Positions 50,933 to 61,422 of a DNA stretch of 64,000 bases are shown piece after piece. Numbering within the stretch: the stretch's first letter is position 1; each line of letters starts with the position of its first letter. Below the pieces are notes generated by a model. That model saw only the letters and a list, made by a program, of their open reading frames with translations, had not been told where the DNA came from and made no database searches. Position numbers and translations under genes: made by a program. The stretch lies in contig MSGV01000023.1 in the NCBI GenBank assembly GCA_001940845.1, positions 62,001 to 126,000 on the forward strand, in the 5' to 3' direction. Source of the stretch: Christensenellaceae bacterium Phil7 (GTDB lineage: Bacteria; Bacillota; Clostridia; Christensenellales; CAG-138).

Positions 50933-51880
50933 ATGCCTACCGATAGAGAGGAATGCACAAAACTTGTAGAGGAACAGCTCGACACTATTTCCAAGTATGT
51001 TTGGGCACAGAAGACGCCGCTTTGGGGAGATTCAGAGGGGCGAATCGTAAGTGCTGTTGTGCTTGATGAGATGCTTAATGATGTTCGAACCTGTTTGCCC
51101 GATGATATCAGGCTGGCAAACAGCATACTGCGTGAAGAGGAGCATATCAAGGAACGTGCGCATGATGAAGCAGACAGAATGGTGGATGATGCTGCGAGGG
51201 AGGCTGATAAGATAGTCTCTGATGCCAATCAGGAGGCACAGAAGGCCATTGATGATGCCAACCGCTATCGCAATGATGTGACTGTTGAAGCCGATGAATA
51301 TGATACAAATACGAGAGAGGCCGCTGATAAGTATGCTGACGGGCGCAGGGCCGCCGGCGATGAATACTTTGAATCGCGGACGGGGGATGCTGATGGCTAT
51401 TATGAGCGCAAGATAGCTATGGCGGAGGAGGATGCTGCGGAGATCATTGCCGAAGCCGAAGCTGAGGCGGAACGCCTTATCAGCGAGAGCGAGATAATGC
51501 GTCAAGCGAATGAACGAGCCGATCAGCGTCGCCGCGAGGCAGTGCTGTGGTGCAATAGGCTTCATGGTAATGCCAGAAAGATGGCCGATGATATCATGGA
51601 AGAGCTTATGGTTGCGCTGGAGGATTATCTTAATCTTATAGGCGAGGAACGTGAAAAGCTCAGAATTCACGGTGAAGGCGGGGATCAGGGCGCAGCAGCT
51701 CAGCAGAATACGGCTCCTCGTGAAAATAATATTCAGCAGGAACAACAGCAGGAATATGCTTTGGGCGAGGATGAGGTTGAATATGGCGGCGAGAATGATG
51801 ATTTCCGCAGCCCACTTTCAAAGCTCGGAGGGCTGTTTAGAAATAGGCGGCAATCATATAGTAATGATTCCGAAGATTGA
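50933..51880 (+). CDS. Acidic coiled-coil protein of unknown function
   Basis: Ala/Glu/Asp-rich heptads (DEADRMVDDAAREADKIVSDANQEAQKAIDDANRY..., EEDAAEIIAEAEAEAERLISESE); directly after coaD. Confidence 0.75.
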   Translation: MPTDREECTKLVEEQLDTISKYVWAQKTPLWGDSEGRIVSAVVLDEMLNDVRTCLPDDIRLANSILREEEHIKERAHDEADRMVDDAAREADKIVSDANQEAQKAIDDANRYRNDVTVEADEYDTNTREAADKYADGRRAAGDEYFESRTGDADGYYERKIAMAEEDAAEIIAEAEAEAERLISESEIMRQANERADQRRREAVLWCNRLHGNARKMADDIMEELMVALEDYLNLIGEEREKLRIHGEGGDQGAAAQQNTAPRENNIQQEQQQEYALGEDEVEYGGENDDFRSPLSKLGGLFRNRRQSYSNDSED

Positions 51881-51895
51881 TCGATTGAAGGAATG

Positions 51896-51932
51896 AAGCG
51901 TAGTGTGAATAAATTTTCACATTACGCTTTTT
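51896..51932. terminator. Bidirectional terminator between convergent genes
   Basis: AAGCGTAGTGTGAA...TTCACATTACGCTT then TTT. Confidence 0.8.
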
Positions 51933-52980
51933 ATGATGCACGGGTTTTTCCGGAGATGATAATGGAGAATAATATTGCAATGCTCGAAGCAAATGCGCCG
52001 CAAAGCGCAAGCTCCCCCATGGTGAGCAGATTTGCTAAAAAAAGTGTATGATCAAAAGAATTGGTGACAGCCGATATTTTATCGGGCATGTATGGAAAAA
52101 TAAAATAGCATAAAGCTCCGGCAGTGATAGCATGGAAAAGCTTGGTACCGAGATATGGAAGGGGTGAGAGCTTTGAAACACTTGATGCCTGAATGAATAT
52201 GCATATGCCGCCGAGTGAGAGCAAAGCACTTATCAAGCTTAGAGTCAGCCTTGGCTGTATACCGGAGCAAGCTAATATTTCAATACCATTTGTCATTTCA
52301 ATGATGCCGAAAATCAGACCGCGATCCAACGGCGGCATGGAAGTAATAAGATGAAACCCTGATAGAATTCCGATTATAACAGAAAAAAATATGAGTGTTC
52401 CGCCAAGGCGCAGCATTGTCTGCATGGATTCTGCAATCGACTCGGGCAGAACATATTGCAGCCCTATGGGTTTTCCAATGGTATGAGTTTCTTTTGCATG
52501 GATTTTGTTCCGGTTGAAAACCATGAAAAGAATGAGAAGCAATGCCGAGGTGCCATAATGTGATATAGCTATCGGGATCGCGAGCTGCGTATGACCGAGC
52601 ATATTGGTGCAGACTGCTCCAATTATGAATACCGGGCTTGAGAGATTGCATATTGCTGAGAGAATGCTTCTTTTTCGCAGGGAAAGCAATGGGATATCGC
52701 CTCCAAAGCTGTTATCGACCAATAGAGAACCCGTGGGAGACCCAGATATGCAGCATAGCATGAAAATTTCCAGAACTGTCATTGCCGGTTTGGAATTTTT
52801 TACTTTAAAAGCTCCAAGCCTTTTGAGCGAGGAGATGCATACAAAGAATGGGAACAGCGCAGGGAAAACATTCGCTATAAAAAGTTCAAATCCCCTGGCG
52901 GCACCAAGCATTGATGATGAACTGAACATCACCAATGCAGTACAGAGCAGAAGAATAATGGCTATAAAGAACGATTTCAT
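51931..52980 (-). CDS. ylbJ: Sporulation integral membrane protein YlbJ-like
   Basis: Multi-TM; ANVFPALFPFFVCISSLKRLGAF, CCISGSPTGSLLVDNSF, LGGTLIFFSVIIGIL, FGIIEMTNGIEIL; start ATG 52980 within ORF 51931..53145. Confidence 0.88.
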   Translation of the reverse strand: MKSFFIAIILLLCTALVMFSSSSMLGAARGFELFIANVFPALFPFFVCISSLKRLGAFKVKNSKPAMTVLEIFMLCCISGSPTGSLLVDNSFGGDIPLLSLRKRSILSAICNLSSPVFIIGAVCTNMLGHTQLAIPIAISHYGTSALLLILFMVFNRNKIHAKETHTIGKPIGLQYVLPESIAESMQTMLRLGGTLIFFSVIIGILSGFHLITSMPPLDRGLIFGIIEMTNGIEILACSGIQPRLTLSLISALLSLGGICIFIQASSVSKLSPLPYLGTKLFHAITAGALCYFIFPYMPDKISAVTNSFDHTLFLANLLTMGELALCGAFASSIAILFSIIISGKTRAS

Positions 52981-53032
52981 AGCAAAAGCTATGCCGAAAG
53001 TATGAATGGTATGCCGATAAGGGAATGTATTA

Positions 53033-54232
53033 TCATACGATGATAAGTGCTGATGCAAACTCATCCTCTGTGGATTTATCAGTCGGCTGTGCCGCAGCGC
53101 GAACCATTGAAGCGAGTGCGGTATGATCGAAAATTCGTTTAGCATTGTCGGGCAGCTTTTTTATATCCGAGTGCCGTGATATTATCGGAAGTGCAGCGCA
53201 GCGGTTGAGTTCGGATAATAGCTGGATTGATCTTCGGCGCAGACCCAACACACGGATATAGAGCGAATCAGAGGCGTTGATCGCTAGATCCTGCAAATCA
53301 GCGGTGCTGGATAGAAGGGCATTGATAAGGATTCTCCGCAGTCTTGCCATGGTATAACGCTTCGTCTTTACTAAGTTTAGAAGCTCATCGCAATTGCTAC
53401 ATGCTTTTGCGGCATTAAAAAGGGGATTCTCCAATCCTTCAGACACCTCTGCAAGGGCGGAGATTCCGGAATTACCAAGCTTTCTTAGTGAATAAAGTAT
53501 GGGATCTGAAAGCGTTTTCATGGATGCTGGGAATCTGCCGGATTTCATCTCAGCTTGAATGGTACGCATTACGTTGTCTGGCAGTGCTTTGATATTCGTA
53601 TCGGAAAGGGGTTGAAGTAATTTTGCACGGATGGCTGTTGCAGAAGCAAATTCACCGATATCCGATATGTCATTATAGCCGCTGCCCATTCGCTTGACAG
53701 TGAAGGCTTTAAGCTTGGGATTTATACGGGCTATGGCACGGAGGTATTCGATGCCAAGCATGTCGTTTGGGGAATCCATGGAAATATTGGCTCCGTTTTT
53801 GCCAAGCGCAGCATTCATTGCCGAAGGATAGGAATTCCCATTGGAGAGCTTGGCTCTCAATACCGCCGGATCGGGCGTATTGTTTGAAATATCCTGCAAT
53901 AGGCTTATATTCCCGCTTTCGCTGCCAAAACATATTCCGGAAACGATGCCTGCTGCATTGAGCAGCTTGATCCCTCCGGTCGCAAATCTTTCAGCACAAG
54001 AAACGCTGAGTATATCGGGAAGCTCGATAACCATGTCTGCACCGCCTTCCAATGCCCATCTTGTGCGCATGAATTTATCGGCGCAGGCAGGTTCTCCGCG
54101 CTGAACAAAGCTTGCACTCATACAAACAATGACAAAATCGCAGGCAGAGATACGCCTTGCCTCATTAAGCTGGTACGAATGACCTTTGTGAAATGGATTG
54201 TATTCGGCAATGACGCCAATGCAGCCGTTCAT
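53033..54232 (-). CDS. tmcAL: tRNA(Met) cytidine acetate ligase TmcAL-like nucleotidyltransferase
   Basis: GVIAEYNPFHKGHSYQLNEAR, CMSASFVQRGEPACADKFMRTRWALEGGADMVIELP, CFGSESG. Confidence 0.92.
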   Translation of the reverse strand: MNGCIGVIAEYNPFHKGHSYQLNEARRISACDFVIVCMSASFVQRGEPACADKFMRTRWALEGGADMVIELPDILSVSCAERFATGGIKLLNAAGIVSGICFGSESGNISLLQDISNNTPDPAVLRAKLSNGNSYPSAMNAALGKNGANISMDSPNDMLGIEYLRAIARINPKLKAFTVKRMGSGYNDISDIGEFASATAIRAKLLQPLSDTNIKALPDNVMRTIQAEMKSGRFPASMKTLSDPILYSLRKLGNSGISALAEVSEGLENPLFNAAKACSNCDELLNLVKTKRYTMARLRRILINALLSSTADLQDLAINASDSLYIRVLGLRRRSIQLLSELNRCAALPIISRHSDIKKLPDNAKRIFDHTALASMVRAAAQPTDKSTEDEFASALIIV

Positions 54233-54277
54233 AATAAAAGCTCCGCTCAAATTCTAATTTTATATTTCACTCGATTA

Positions 54278-54306
54278 TTCCAAAGTTCATCTTATTATGT
54301 TATAAT
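54278..54306 (+). promoter_or_regulatory. Candidate promoter for ackA
   Basis: TTCCAA-17 bp-TATAAT (weak -35). Confidence 0.5.
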
Positions 54307-54398
54307 ACAAATAAACAAGTTCGTCAATGGCTTTGACGGTGTAAGTACCAATATTCGTGAGGTATGTCCCACGGTATATGATGAAAGGATTGTTTTAT

Positions 54399-55604
54399 AT
54401 GAAGGTTCTTGTTATTAACGCTGGCAGCTCTTCTCTGAAGTATCAGCTTATAGATGTTGATACCGAAGCGGTTATAGCCAAGGGTCTTATCGATCGTATC
54501 GGCATTAAGGATTCGAATATTATTTATAAGCCCACTCTCGGAAAGACGGGATTTGAGATCGTTCGAGATGTGAAGGATCATACCGAAGCGATTCGTATCG
54601 TCATCGATGCAATGCTTGACCCCGAAAATGGTGTCATTAAGAGCATGGAAGAGATCGATGCTGTGGGTCATCGCGTCGTTCATGGCGGTGAGAAATTCAC
54701 TCAGCCGGTTCTGATCGATGATGAGGTTATTGCAACTATTGAGACTCTGACCGATCTGGCTCCGCTGCATAATCCGGCGAATATGATGGGCATCAGGGCT
54801 TGCCGCGAGATCATGCCCAATGTTCCCATGGTGGCTGTGTTCGATACGGCCTTCCATCAGACAATGCCTGCAGAGGCATATATGTATGCCCTTCCATATG
54901 AAGCCTATACCGATCATATGGTACGCCGCTATGGCTTCCATGGCACTTCTCATAACTATGTTTCCAAAGTTGCGATAGAAATGCTCGATAAGCCGGCCGA
55001 GGAGACCAAGATCGTTACCTGTCATATTGGCAATGGCTCTTCAGTTGCAGCCATAAAAGGCGGAAAGTGCATTGATACCAGCATGGGTCTCACTCCTCTT
55101 GAGGGGCTCCCAATGGGAACCCGCTGCGGAGATATCGATCCTGCCATCGTGCTCTATCTGATGAAGAAGCTTGATTTAAATGCTGCTGAAATGGATGCTT
55201 ATATGAATAAGAAAAGCGGCGTGCTGGCTCTCAGCGGCGTATCAAGCGATATGCGCGATATAGTTGCGGCTTCCAGAGAGGGAAATGCTCGTGCTGAACT
55301 CGCTATCGCGACCCTGTGCTATAAGATCAAGAAATACATCGGAGCATATACTGCCGCAATGGATGGCATTGATGCTATAGTATTTACCGCCGGAGTCGGC
55401 GAAAATGCGTATTATGTACGCGAGCGTGTGCTCAATGGACTTAATTATCTTGGAGTTGTGCTCAATGATGACCTCAACGAGCATTGCCCGAGGGGACAGA
55501 ATGTTGAGATAACGATGCCTGAAAGCCGTGTCAAGGCGTTTGTAATTCCTACAGATGAGGAAATGATGATTGCAGCGCAGACGGCTGAACTCGTCAAAAA
55601 ATAA
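54399..55604 (+). CDS. ackA: Acetate kinase
   Basis: VLVINAGSSSLKYQLID, GHRVVHGGEKFTQPVLID, VFDTAFHQTMP, RYGFHGTSHNYVS, CHIGNGSSVAAIKGGKCIDTSMGLTPLEGLPMGTRCGDIDP. Confidence 0.98.
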   Translation: MKVLVINAGSSSLKYQLIDVDTEAVIAKGLIDRIGIKDSNIIYKPTLGKTGFEIVRDVKDHTEAIRIVIDAMLDPENGVIKSMEEIDAVGHRVVHGGEKFTQPVLIDDEVIATIETLTDLAPLHNPANMMGIRACREIMPNVPMVAVFDTAFHQTMPAEAYMYALPYEAYTDHMVRRYGFHGTSHNYVSKVAIEMLDKPAEETKIVTCHIGNGSSVAAIKGGKCIDTSMGLTPLEGLPMGTRCGDIDPAIVLYLMKKLDLNAAEMDAYMNKKSGVLALSGVSSDMRDIVAASREGNARAELAIATLCYKIKKYIGAYTAAMDGIDAIVFTAGVGENAYYVRERVLNGLNYLGVVLNDDLNEHCPRGQNVEITMPESRVKAFVIPTDEEMMIAAQTAELVKK

Positions 55605-55637
55605 TTCATTATATTTCTCAAAATATTGAGAAAAAGG

Positions 55638-55666
55638 TTGACAAGGTAACCCGATACATATAAAAT
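55638..55666 (+). promoter_or_regulatory. SigA-type promoter for yceD-rpmF
   Basis: TTGACA-17 bp-TAAAAT. Confidence 0.8.
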
Positions 55667-55693
55667 GTGGAAGGTTGTATTGTGCAACATAGA

Positions 55694-56230
55694 ATGGAGT
55701 ATTGTGTGGAACTGAATGTTGCTGCGGAGCTAAAGTTGGCGGGCAAGCCTGCCAAAAGGCATTTTGAGGAAGAGTTGGGGCCTATAGATTTTGGTGGGCA
55801 TGAGCTGCGATTCATTATGCCCGTATGCGTTGATATCACCTATGTCTTTGATGGAGAGGGATTCAGCGTTTCCGGTGTGCTCAGCTCCAGATTGCGGATG
55901 AACTGCACTAAATGTAATGAGGAATTTGATCAGGATTTCAGTGTCGATTTCTCCGAGAGGTTTATAAAAGCCTCCGAGGAGGAAGCGGATGAGCTTGAAT
56001 GCTATCCGTTCAGCGGTGAAATGCTTGATCTTGATAGGATGGTTTTAGATCTTATTATTCTAAATGCTCCATTATACGGCTTATGCAAGCCGGACTGCAA
56101 GGGGCTGTGCCCAATTTGCGGTTGTGATTTGAATACTATGCAGTGTTCGTGTTCAAGTTCGGTGAAGAATGCCAACTTCGCTTCCTTAGAAGAACTCGCG
56201 CAACTGCTCAATGATGAAGAGGAGGTGTAG
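55694..56230 (+). CDS. yceD: YceD/DUF177 family protein
   Basis: LRMNCTKCNEEFDQDFSVDFSERF, LCKPDCKGLCPICGCDLN; immediately before rpmF. Confidence 0.9.
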   Translation: MEYCVELNVAAELKLAGKPAKRHFEEELGPIDFGGHELRFIMPVCVDITYVFDGEGFSVSGVLSSRLRMNCTKCNEEFDQDFSVDFSERFIKASEEEADELECYPFSGEMLDLDRMVLDLIILNAPLYGLCKPDCKGLCPICGCDLNTMQCSCSSSVKNANFASLEELAQLLNDEEEV

Positions 56231-56233
56231 AAA

Positions 56234-56428
56234 ATGGCAGTACCTAAGAGAAAAACATCGAAAGCAAGGCGTGATAAGCGTAGAGCTAACAACTGGAAGC
56301 TCACCGCCCCCGCTGTCGTAGAATGCCCTCAGTGCCACGAGAAAAAACTCGCTCACAGAGTTTGCAGGCATTGTGGCTGCTATGATGGCGTTCAAGTCAT
56401 CAAGATGGACGAAGAAGAGGCTAAGTAA
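56234..56428 (+). CDS. rpmF: 50S ribosomal protein L32
   Basis: [52 protein letters not shown]. Confidence 0.97.
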   Translation: MAVPKRKTSKARRDKRRANNWKLTAPAVVECPQCHEKKLAHRVCRHCGCYDGVQVIKMDEEEAK

Positions 56429-56452
56429 TTTACTTATCTCCCAAAGATCAAT

Positions 56453-56489
56453 AAATCCGGGCATATCAATCGTACGCCCGGATTTTTTT
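56453..56489 (+). terminator. Rho-independent terminator after rpmF
   Basis: AAATCCGGGC...GCCCGGATTT then T run, 10-bp perfect stem. Confidence 0.9.
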
Positions 56490-56567
56490 ATATCCATATC
56501 TGAACAGCAATAAAATTAAGGTTCCAAAATGTTTTGTACATTTTGAAACCATACTCAATTCAGGGCT

Positions 56568-57842
56568 TTAGATCAATGCTTGAGCAAATGCATCGGCATC
56601 AAAGGGCTGAAGATCATCAATACCCTCTCCGATGCCTATAAAACGAACGGGAAGATGCAGTTCATCCTTAACCGCAACCACTACGCCGCCCTTTGCAGTT
56701 CCATCGAGCTTTGTAAGTATTATACCGGTCAGTCCGGCATTTTCACCAAAAACCTTTGCTTGTGCAATCGCATTTTGGCCGGTTGTTGCATCAAGCACGA
56801 GCAATACCTCGACCGGAATACCGGGGAGTTCCCTATCGATGACGCGACGCATCTTGGAAAGCTCATTCATCAGATTGACTTTGTTATGAAGCCTTCCCGC
56901 AGTATCGCAGATGAGTATATCGCTGTTCTTTGCTTTAAATGATGCAATCGAATCAAAAACGACGGCAGCGGGATCGGCACCTTCTCCATGCTTGACTATT
57001 GGAACATCCGCGCGTTCTGCCCAAATTGTGAGCTGCTCGGCGGCAGCTGCTCGGAAGGTATCGGCCGCTGCAAGCATAACGGACTTTCCATCGGCCTTAT
57101 ACATCGATGCAAGCTTGCCAATGGATGTGGTCTTTCCGACGCCATTCACGCCGACAATCATGATAACCGCTTTGTCGACATCGGAAAGGAATTCATCGTC
57201 GGGCCGCATGGTTTCCGAAAGCAGCTGTATCATGACCTTCCTGGCTTCCGTTCGGGTGTGAATGCCATTTGCCTTAAGCTCTTTGCGAAGCTGAGTCAGA
57301 AGCTTTTCCGTGGTTGTCATTCCCATATCGGAAATTATCATAGCTTCCTCCAGCTCCTCATAAAACTCGTCATCGATTTTTTCTCCATTTTCAACAAACA
57401 GACTTCCAAGCAGGGTATCCCTGGTTTTGCGCAGCCCGTCCTTGAGTTTTGAGAAAAAACCTTGCTTTGCGGGTTTATCGGGTTTTGCGGGTTTTTCCTG
57501 CTGAATAGAAGCCGAAGAATCCTCTGTATTGAGCGGTTCCGCATTTCGTTCAGTTGTTGTGTTGGGCTTTGTTTCGACTTCTTCAGTGATTTGCGGTACC
57601 GTGAGCTCATTCGGCAAATCCTTTTCGGCTTCATCTCCTGGCAAATCATGCGTATCCATAGGCGAACACTCAGATGTTGAATCGCACGGACACTCTTCGG
57701 GAGTCTGCAATTCACCATCGCAGCGCATGGATGAATCCTGTTCGTCCATTGGCTGTTCGATGGATGCAGTCTTTTCTTCGGCAATCGCTTCCTCTTTGTT
57801 CTTGCCCTTGTTTTTGCGCTTGAAAATATCCCACATTGACAT
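56568..57842 (-). CDS. ftsY: Signal recognition particle receptor FtsY
   Basis: Acidic N-terminus; VGVNGVGKTTSIGKLASMYK, AADTFRAAAAEQL, DTAGRLHNKVNLM, ILTKLDGTAKGGVVV. Confidence 0.96.
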   Translation of the reverse strand: MSMWDIFKRKNKGKNKEEAIAEEKTASIEQPMDEQDSSMRCDGELQTPEECPCDSTSECSPMDTHDLPGDEAEKDLPNELTVPQITEEVETKPNTTTERNAEPLNTEDSSASIQQEKPAKPDKPAKQGFFSKLKDGLRKTRDTLLGSLFVENGEKIDDEFYEELEEAMIISDMGMTTTEKLLTQLRKELKANGIHTRTEARKVMIQLLSETMRPDDEFLSDVDKAVIMIVGVNGVGKTTSIGKLASMYKADGKSVMLAAADTFRAAAAEQLTIWAERADVPIVKHGEGADPAAVVFDSIASFKAKNSDILICDTAGRLHNKVNLMNELSKMRRVIDRELPGIPVEVLLVLDATTGQNAIAQAKVFGENAGLTGIILTKLDGTAKGGVVVAVKDELHLPVRFIGIGEGIDDLQPFDADAFAQALI

Positions 57843-57854
57843 AACACTATCTCC

Positions 57855-60800
57855 TTAATCTTGATTAAATTTAGCAGATACGATGGTCGAAATGCCCTTT
57901 TCCTGCATGGAAACGCCATAAAGGGCATTGCAAACGGCCATAGCACCTTTTCTATGAGTGATTATTATAAATTGAGTGCCTACAGAGTATTCTTTAAGAT
58001 ACCTGGCAAAATTATCAACATTGGCTTCATCGAGCGAAGTATCGATCTCATCCAAAATGCAGAATGCAGCGGGTTTGAGCTTCAATATCGCAAATAGAAG
58101 CGCGATGGCAGTAAGCGCTTGCTCTCCGCCGGACAGCAGGGAGAGCAATTGGAGCTTCTTTCCGGGAGGCTGAGCAATGATATCAATATTGCAATTGAGG
58201 ACATCGCTTTTATCGGATAATACAAGCTCCGCTTTACCTCCGCCGAACAAAGCCGTGAATGTATCGCTGAAGTTCGACTGTATTAGCGAAAACTGTGCTG
58301 AGAATTCAGCTTCCATTGTAGCGGTAAGCTTCGATATCAATTCGTTAAGGTCGGATTCGGCTCGGCGCAGATCGCTGCATTGAGCGGTCAATTCATCATA
58401 TCGAGCTTTAACCTCCCGATACTCCTCAATCGAGGAAGCGTTGACCTGCCCCAGCGATTTGATGAGTTTCCGAAGTTCATCAGCACGCATATGGGATTGC
58501 GTAGCCTGGATATCTCGCTTGAATGGGAGCGCATTATCATATGTGAGCTCATATTCCTGCCATATACGTTCGCAAAGGCTGCTTATATCTCCCTGCGCAC
58601 GGCTGAGGTTAAGCTCACATCGGTGATGGCGATCCCGAAGGTCGATGAGCTGCTGCGCAATATTTTCACGTTCTGCACGCTTTTCATCGAGAAGTTTAAG
58701 CTTAGCGGCGCGTTCAGCTTCAAGATCGCCTTGTTTTGCCTTTAAAGCATCAAATTTCTGACGTTCTATGGCTATGGCTTGTGAAAGCTCGTTCAGTTCA
58801 GCATTGATGCTTTCAATATCTTCGAGCGCCTTTTTTATTGCGCCCTTTGCAGAAACCAGCGAAATTTTTTTTGAACCGATATCGCTCGTAATGCGTTTGA
58901 TATCGGAATTGGCAGAATTCCTTTCCTTTTCGGACGCCATAAGCCTGACTCTGATTTCACTCAGCGAATCGTTTGCGCTCTGAAGCTTAATACGAAGTTT
59001 ATTCAGTTCGCTCTGTACGGCTCGAATATCCTCGTTCGTTGTAGCGTTGCCCTCGGATAACCCGGATTCAGCGACAAGTGCCTCCTTAGTCTGTGCATCA
59101 ATCTCAGAAAGGGAATCCAAAAGTTGATCAGCCTCAACATCGAGCTTTGTGGCCGATTCGGAATTTTTTTGTATGTATTTCTTGATTATATCGGCTCGCT
59201 CATTTGCTGAGGCAAGCTTTACATCCAATGAACGGAGCTGTTCTGATGCATATGAAGCATCATCCCTTGCCCTTGACAGCCGATTTTTGATCAGCCTGAT
59301 CCGCTCGGAAGCCTCCGAAATCTCGCTCTCAAATCGCTTGCTGCGTTCGATAAGCTCTTCAATCTCGCGCTCGCGTCCAAGCAGACTTATCTCACGCTTC
59401 TGCATACTGCCGCCAGTCATACTGCCACCGGGATTGAGAAGATCGCCCTTCAGCGTTGCTATACGGAATGATGAGCGAGCCCTTCTGTTTATAGCTATTC
59501 CGACATCGAGATCTCGAACGATGACAACTCTTCCCAGGAGGTTATCGATGACCTTTTGATATATGGAGTCATAGCCAACCAGCTCCGATGCCGTGCCAAA
59601 GCAGCCGTCGATCTGCGTATAAGAGAGTTCCTCGCTGCTCAGGAGCCTTGGGCGCATACTGCTGACTGGTAGGAGTGTGGCTCTGCCATAATCCCTTCTT
59701 CTAAGGTATTCGATAATAAATTTTGCATCCTGCTCCGTAGGCACTACAATATTTTGCAGAGCCGAACCAAGGGCAGCTTCTATAGCAGCCTCATATTCGG
59801 CAGGGACCGAAATCAACTCTGCCAACACTCCATGTATGCGTTCAGAAAGCTGTGCATTATTAGAGGCATCATTTAGCAGACGCTTAACGCTGGCATAATA
59901 GCCATCATGAGCACGCTTGAGATCCTTAAGAACTCGAATTCGAGAATTGATTGAATTGAGCTCATTTTCATGCTTCCGCTGTCCGGCAGAACATGCTGAG
60001 AGCTCCTGATCTAATGCTTTAATGCATTCCGTGGAGGATAAATAGCTGGTCTTCAGCGTACCTTTTTCAATGGAAACGCGGCTTATTTCTTCCTCCGCAT
60101 CCAAAAGCTCCTGTTCAAGCTTTTGAGCATCCAATTCTAATTCATGTTTCTCGGATTTTATAGCCTCAAGTCTGCTGTCGATACTTGATTTCATCGTTTC
60201 AAGCCTTGAAATACGGCTTTTGGCATCAGCAATGCTATTCATGGCAGCCATCATAGCCTGCTTACGCCGCTCAAGCAGCTGCTCCTTATCTGATATAGTG
60301 GCTTGGAGTTCGGATAGCTCCCTCTCCTGAATATCCATATCGGCACGCATTTCAGTGTAAAGGTCGGATTCTTCGCTGTAATGTGAATGAAGCGTGCCAA
60401 GCCGTTCATTTGAAACTTCAATATCCCGCTCGAGCTGTTCGATCAGAGCTTTTTGATGCTCAATTTCTGCCTCAAGCGCAGCTTTTCTTTCATGAAGCAG
60501 TTTTTCATGTCCGACAGATGCTTCTACCTCGGATGACATTTCTATCAATAGCTGCGCAAGCTCGCTGAGAGAGCCCGAGAGTGATCGTTCCTGCTCTTCG
60601 ATGCAGGTACATCCGTAAGCAAGGCGTGATTCTTCCGCCGCAGAGTCTTCAATTGCCGCAGCCATCATTTCTGCACTTTCGGATAGCTGTTTGATTTTTT
60701 CGCTGGATTTATCGTATTGATACAGGAAGAGATTTATCTCCAAATCCTTAAGCTCTTCACGGTATTTGAAATATTCGGAAGCCTTTTCGCTGTCGCGTCT

Positions 60801-61415
60801 GAGCGGCTCCAGCCTGGATTCCAACTCGATGATGATATCATCAAGCCTTGTGAGATTCTTAGTGGTGTTTTGAAGCTTTCGTTCAGCATCTTCCTTTCGA
60901 GCACGGTATTTCATAACACCGGCAGCCTCTTCAAAAACCTCGCGTCTATCTCCGGAACGATCTGATAATATCTCTCCGACGCGCCCCTGACCAATGATGG
61001 AATAGCCGTCCTTGCCTATGCCGGTATCGCGGAACAACTCATGTATATCCTTGAGTCGGCAGGGGATCTTGTTTATGAAATATTCGCTCTCGCCGGAACG
61101 ATAGGAATGGCGGGATACGACAACCTCGGAGTACGAAGAAGCCAAGGTACCATCCGAATTATCGAAATACATTGATACCTGACAGTAGGATAGGGGACGG
61201 CGCGTTTCCGTTCCGCCGAATATGAAATCTTCAACCTTCTTACCTCTTAAAGCACGTGCGCTCTGTTCTCCAAGAACAAATCGGAATGCATCGGCTATAT
61301 TACTCTTTCCACAGCCATTCGGACCTAATATACCGGTAATGCCGGGCTCAAATATGAGCTCGGTTCGCTTGGCAAATGATTTGAATCCGCTTATTTCGAG
61401 TTTCGTTAGCTGCAT
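57855..61415 (-). CDS. smc: Chromosome segregation protein SMC
   Basis: LEISGFKSFAKRTELIFEPGITGILGPNGCGKSNIADAFRFVLGEQSARALRGKKVEDFIFGG; coiled coils, hinge, LLSGGEQALTAIALLFAIL. Confidence 0.97.
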   Translation of the reverse strand: MQLTKLEISGFKSFAKRTELIFEPGITGILGPNGCGKSNIADAFRFVLGEQSARALRGKKVEDFIFGGTETRRPLSYCQVSMYFDNSDGTLASSYSEVVVSRHSYRSGESEYFINKIPCRLKDIHELFRDTGIGKDGYSIIGQGRVGEILSDRSGDRREVFEEAAGVMKYRARKEDAERKLQNTTKNLTRLDDIIIELESRLEPLRRDSEKASEYFKYREELKDLEINLFLYQYDKSSEKIKQLSESAEMMAAAIEDSAAEESRLAYGCTCIEEQERSLSGSLSELAQLLIEMSSEVEASVGHEKLLHERKAALEAEIEHQKALIEQLERDIEVSNERLGTLHSHYSEESDLYTEMRADMDIQERELSELQATISDKEQLLERRKQAMMAAMNSIADAKSRISRLETMKSSIDSRLEAIKSEKHELELDAQKLEQELLDAEEEISRVSIEKGTLKTSYLSSTECIKALDQELSACSAGQRKHENELNSINSRIRVLKDLKRAHDGYYASVKRLLNDASNNAQLSERIHGVLAELISVPAEYEAAIEAALGSALQNIVVPTEQDAKFIIEYLRRRDYGRATLLPVSSMRPRLLSSEELSYTQIDGCFGTASELVGYDSIYQKVIDNLLGRVVIVRDLDVGIAINRRARSSFRIATLKGDLLNPGGSMTGGSMQKREISLLGREREIEELIERSKRFESEISEASERIRLIKNRLSRARDDASYASEQLRSLDVKLASANERADIIKKYIQKNSESATKLDVEADQLLDSLSEIDAQTKEALVAESGLSEGNATTNEDIRAVQSELNKLRIKLQSANDSLSEIRVRLMASEKERNSANSDIKRITSDIGSKKISLVSAKGAIKKALEDIESINAELNELSQAIAIERQKFDALKAKQGDLEAERAAKLKLLDEKRAERENIAQQLIDLRDRHHRCELNLSRAQGDISSLCERIWQEYELTYDNALPFKRDIQATQSHMRADELRKLIKSLGQVNASSIEEYREVKARYDELTAQCSDLRRAESDLNELISKLTATMEAEFSAQFSLIQSNFSDTFTALFGGGKAELVLSDKSDVLNCNIDIIAQPPGKKLQLLSLLSGGEQALTAIALLFAILKLKPAAFCILDEIDTSLDEANVDNFARYLKEYSVGTQFIIITHRKGAMAVCNALYGVSMQEKGISTIVSAKFNQD

Positions 61416-61422
61416 CTGGCAA

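Noticed and set aside
51032-51745. 237-aa minus-strand ORF
   Set aside because: Antisense shadow of the low-complexity coiled-coil gene; composition follows the opposite strand
54324-55025. 233-aa minus-strand ORF inside ackA
   Set aside because: Antisense to a certain acetate kinase CDS; no domain signature; shadow ORF
57338-57946. 202-aa minus-strand ORF overlapping ftsY and smc
   Set aside because: Out-of-frame with ftsY, Arg/Lys-rich, no recognisable domain
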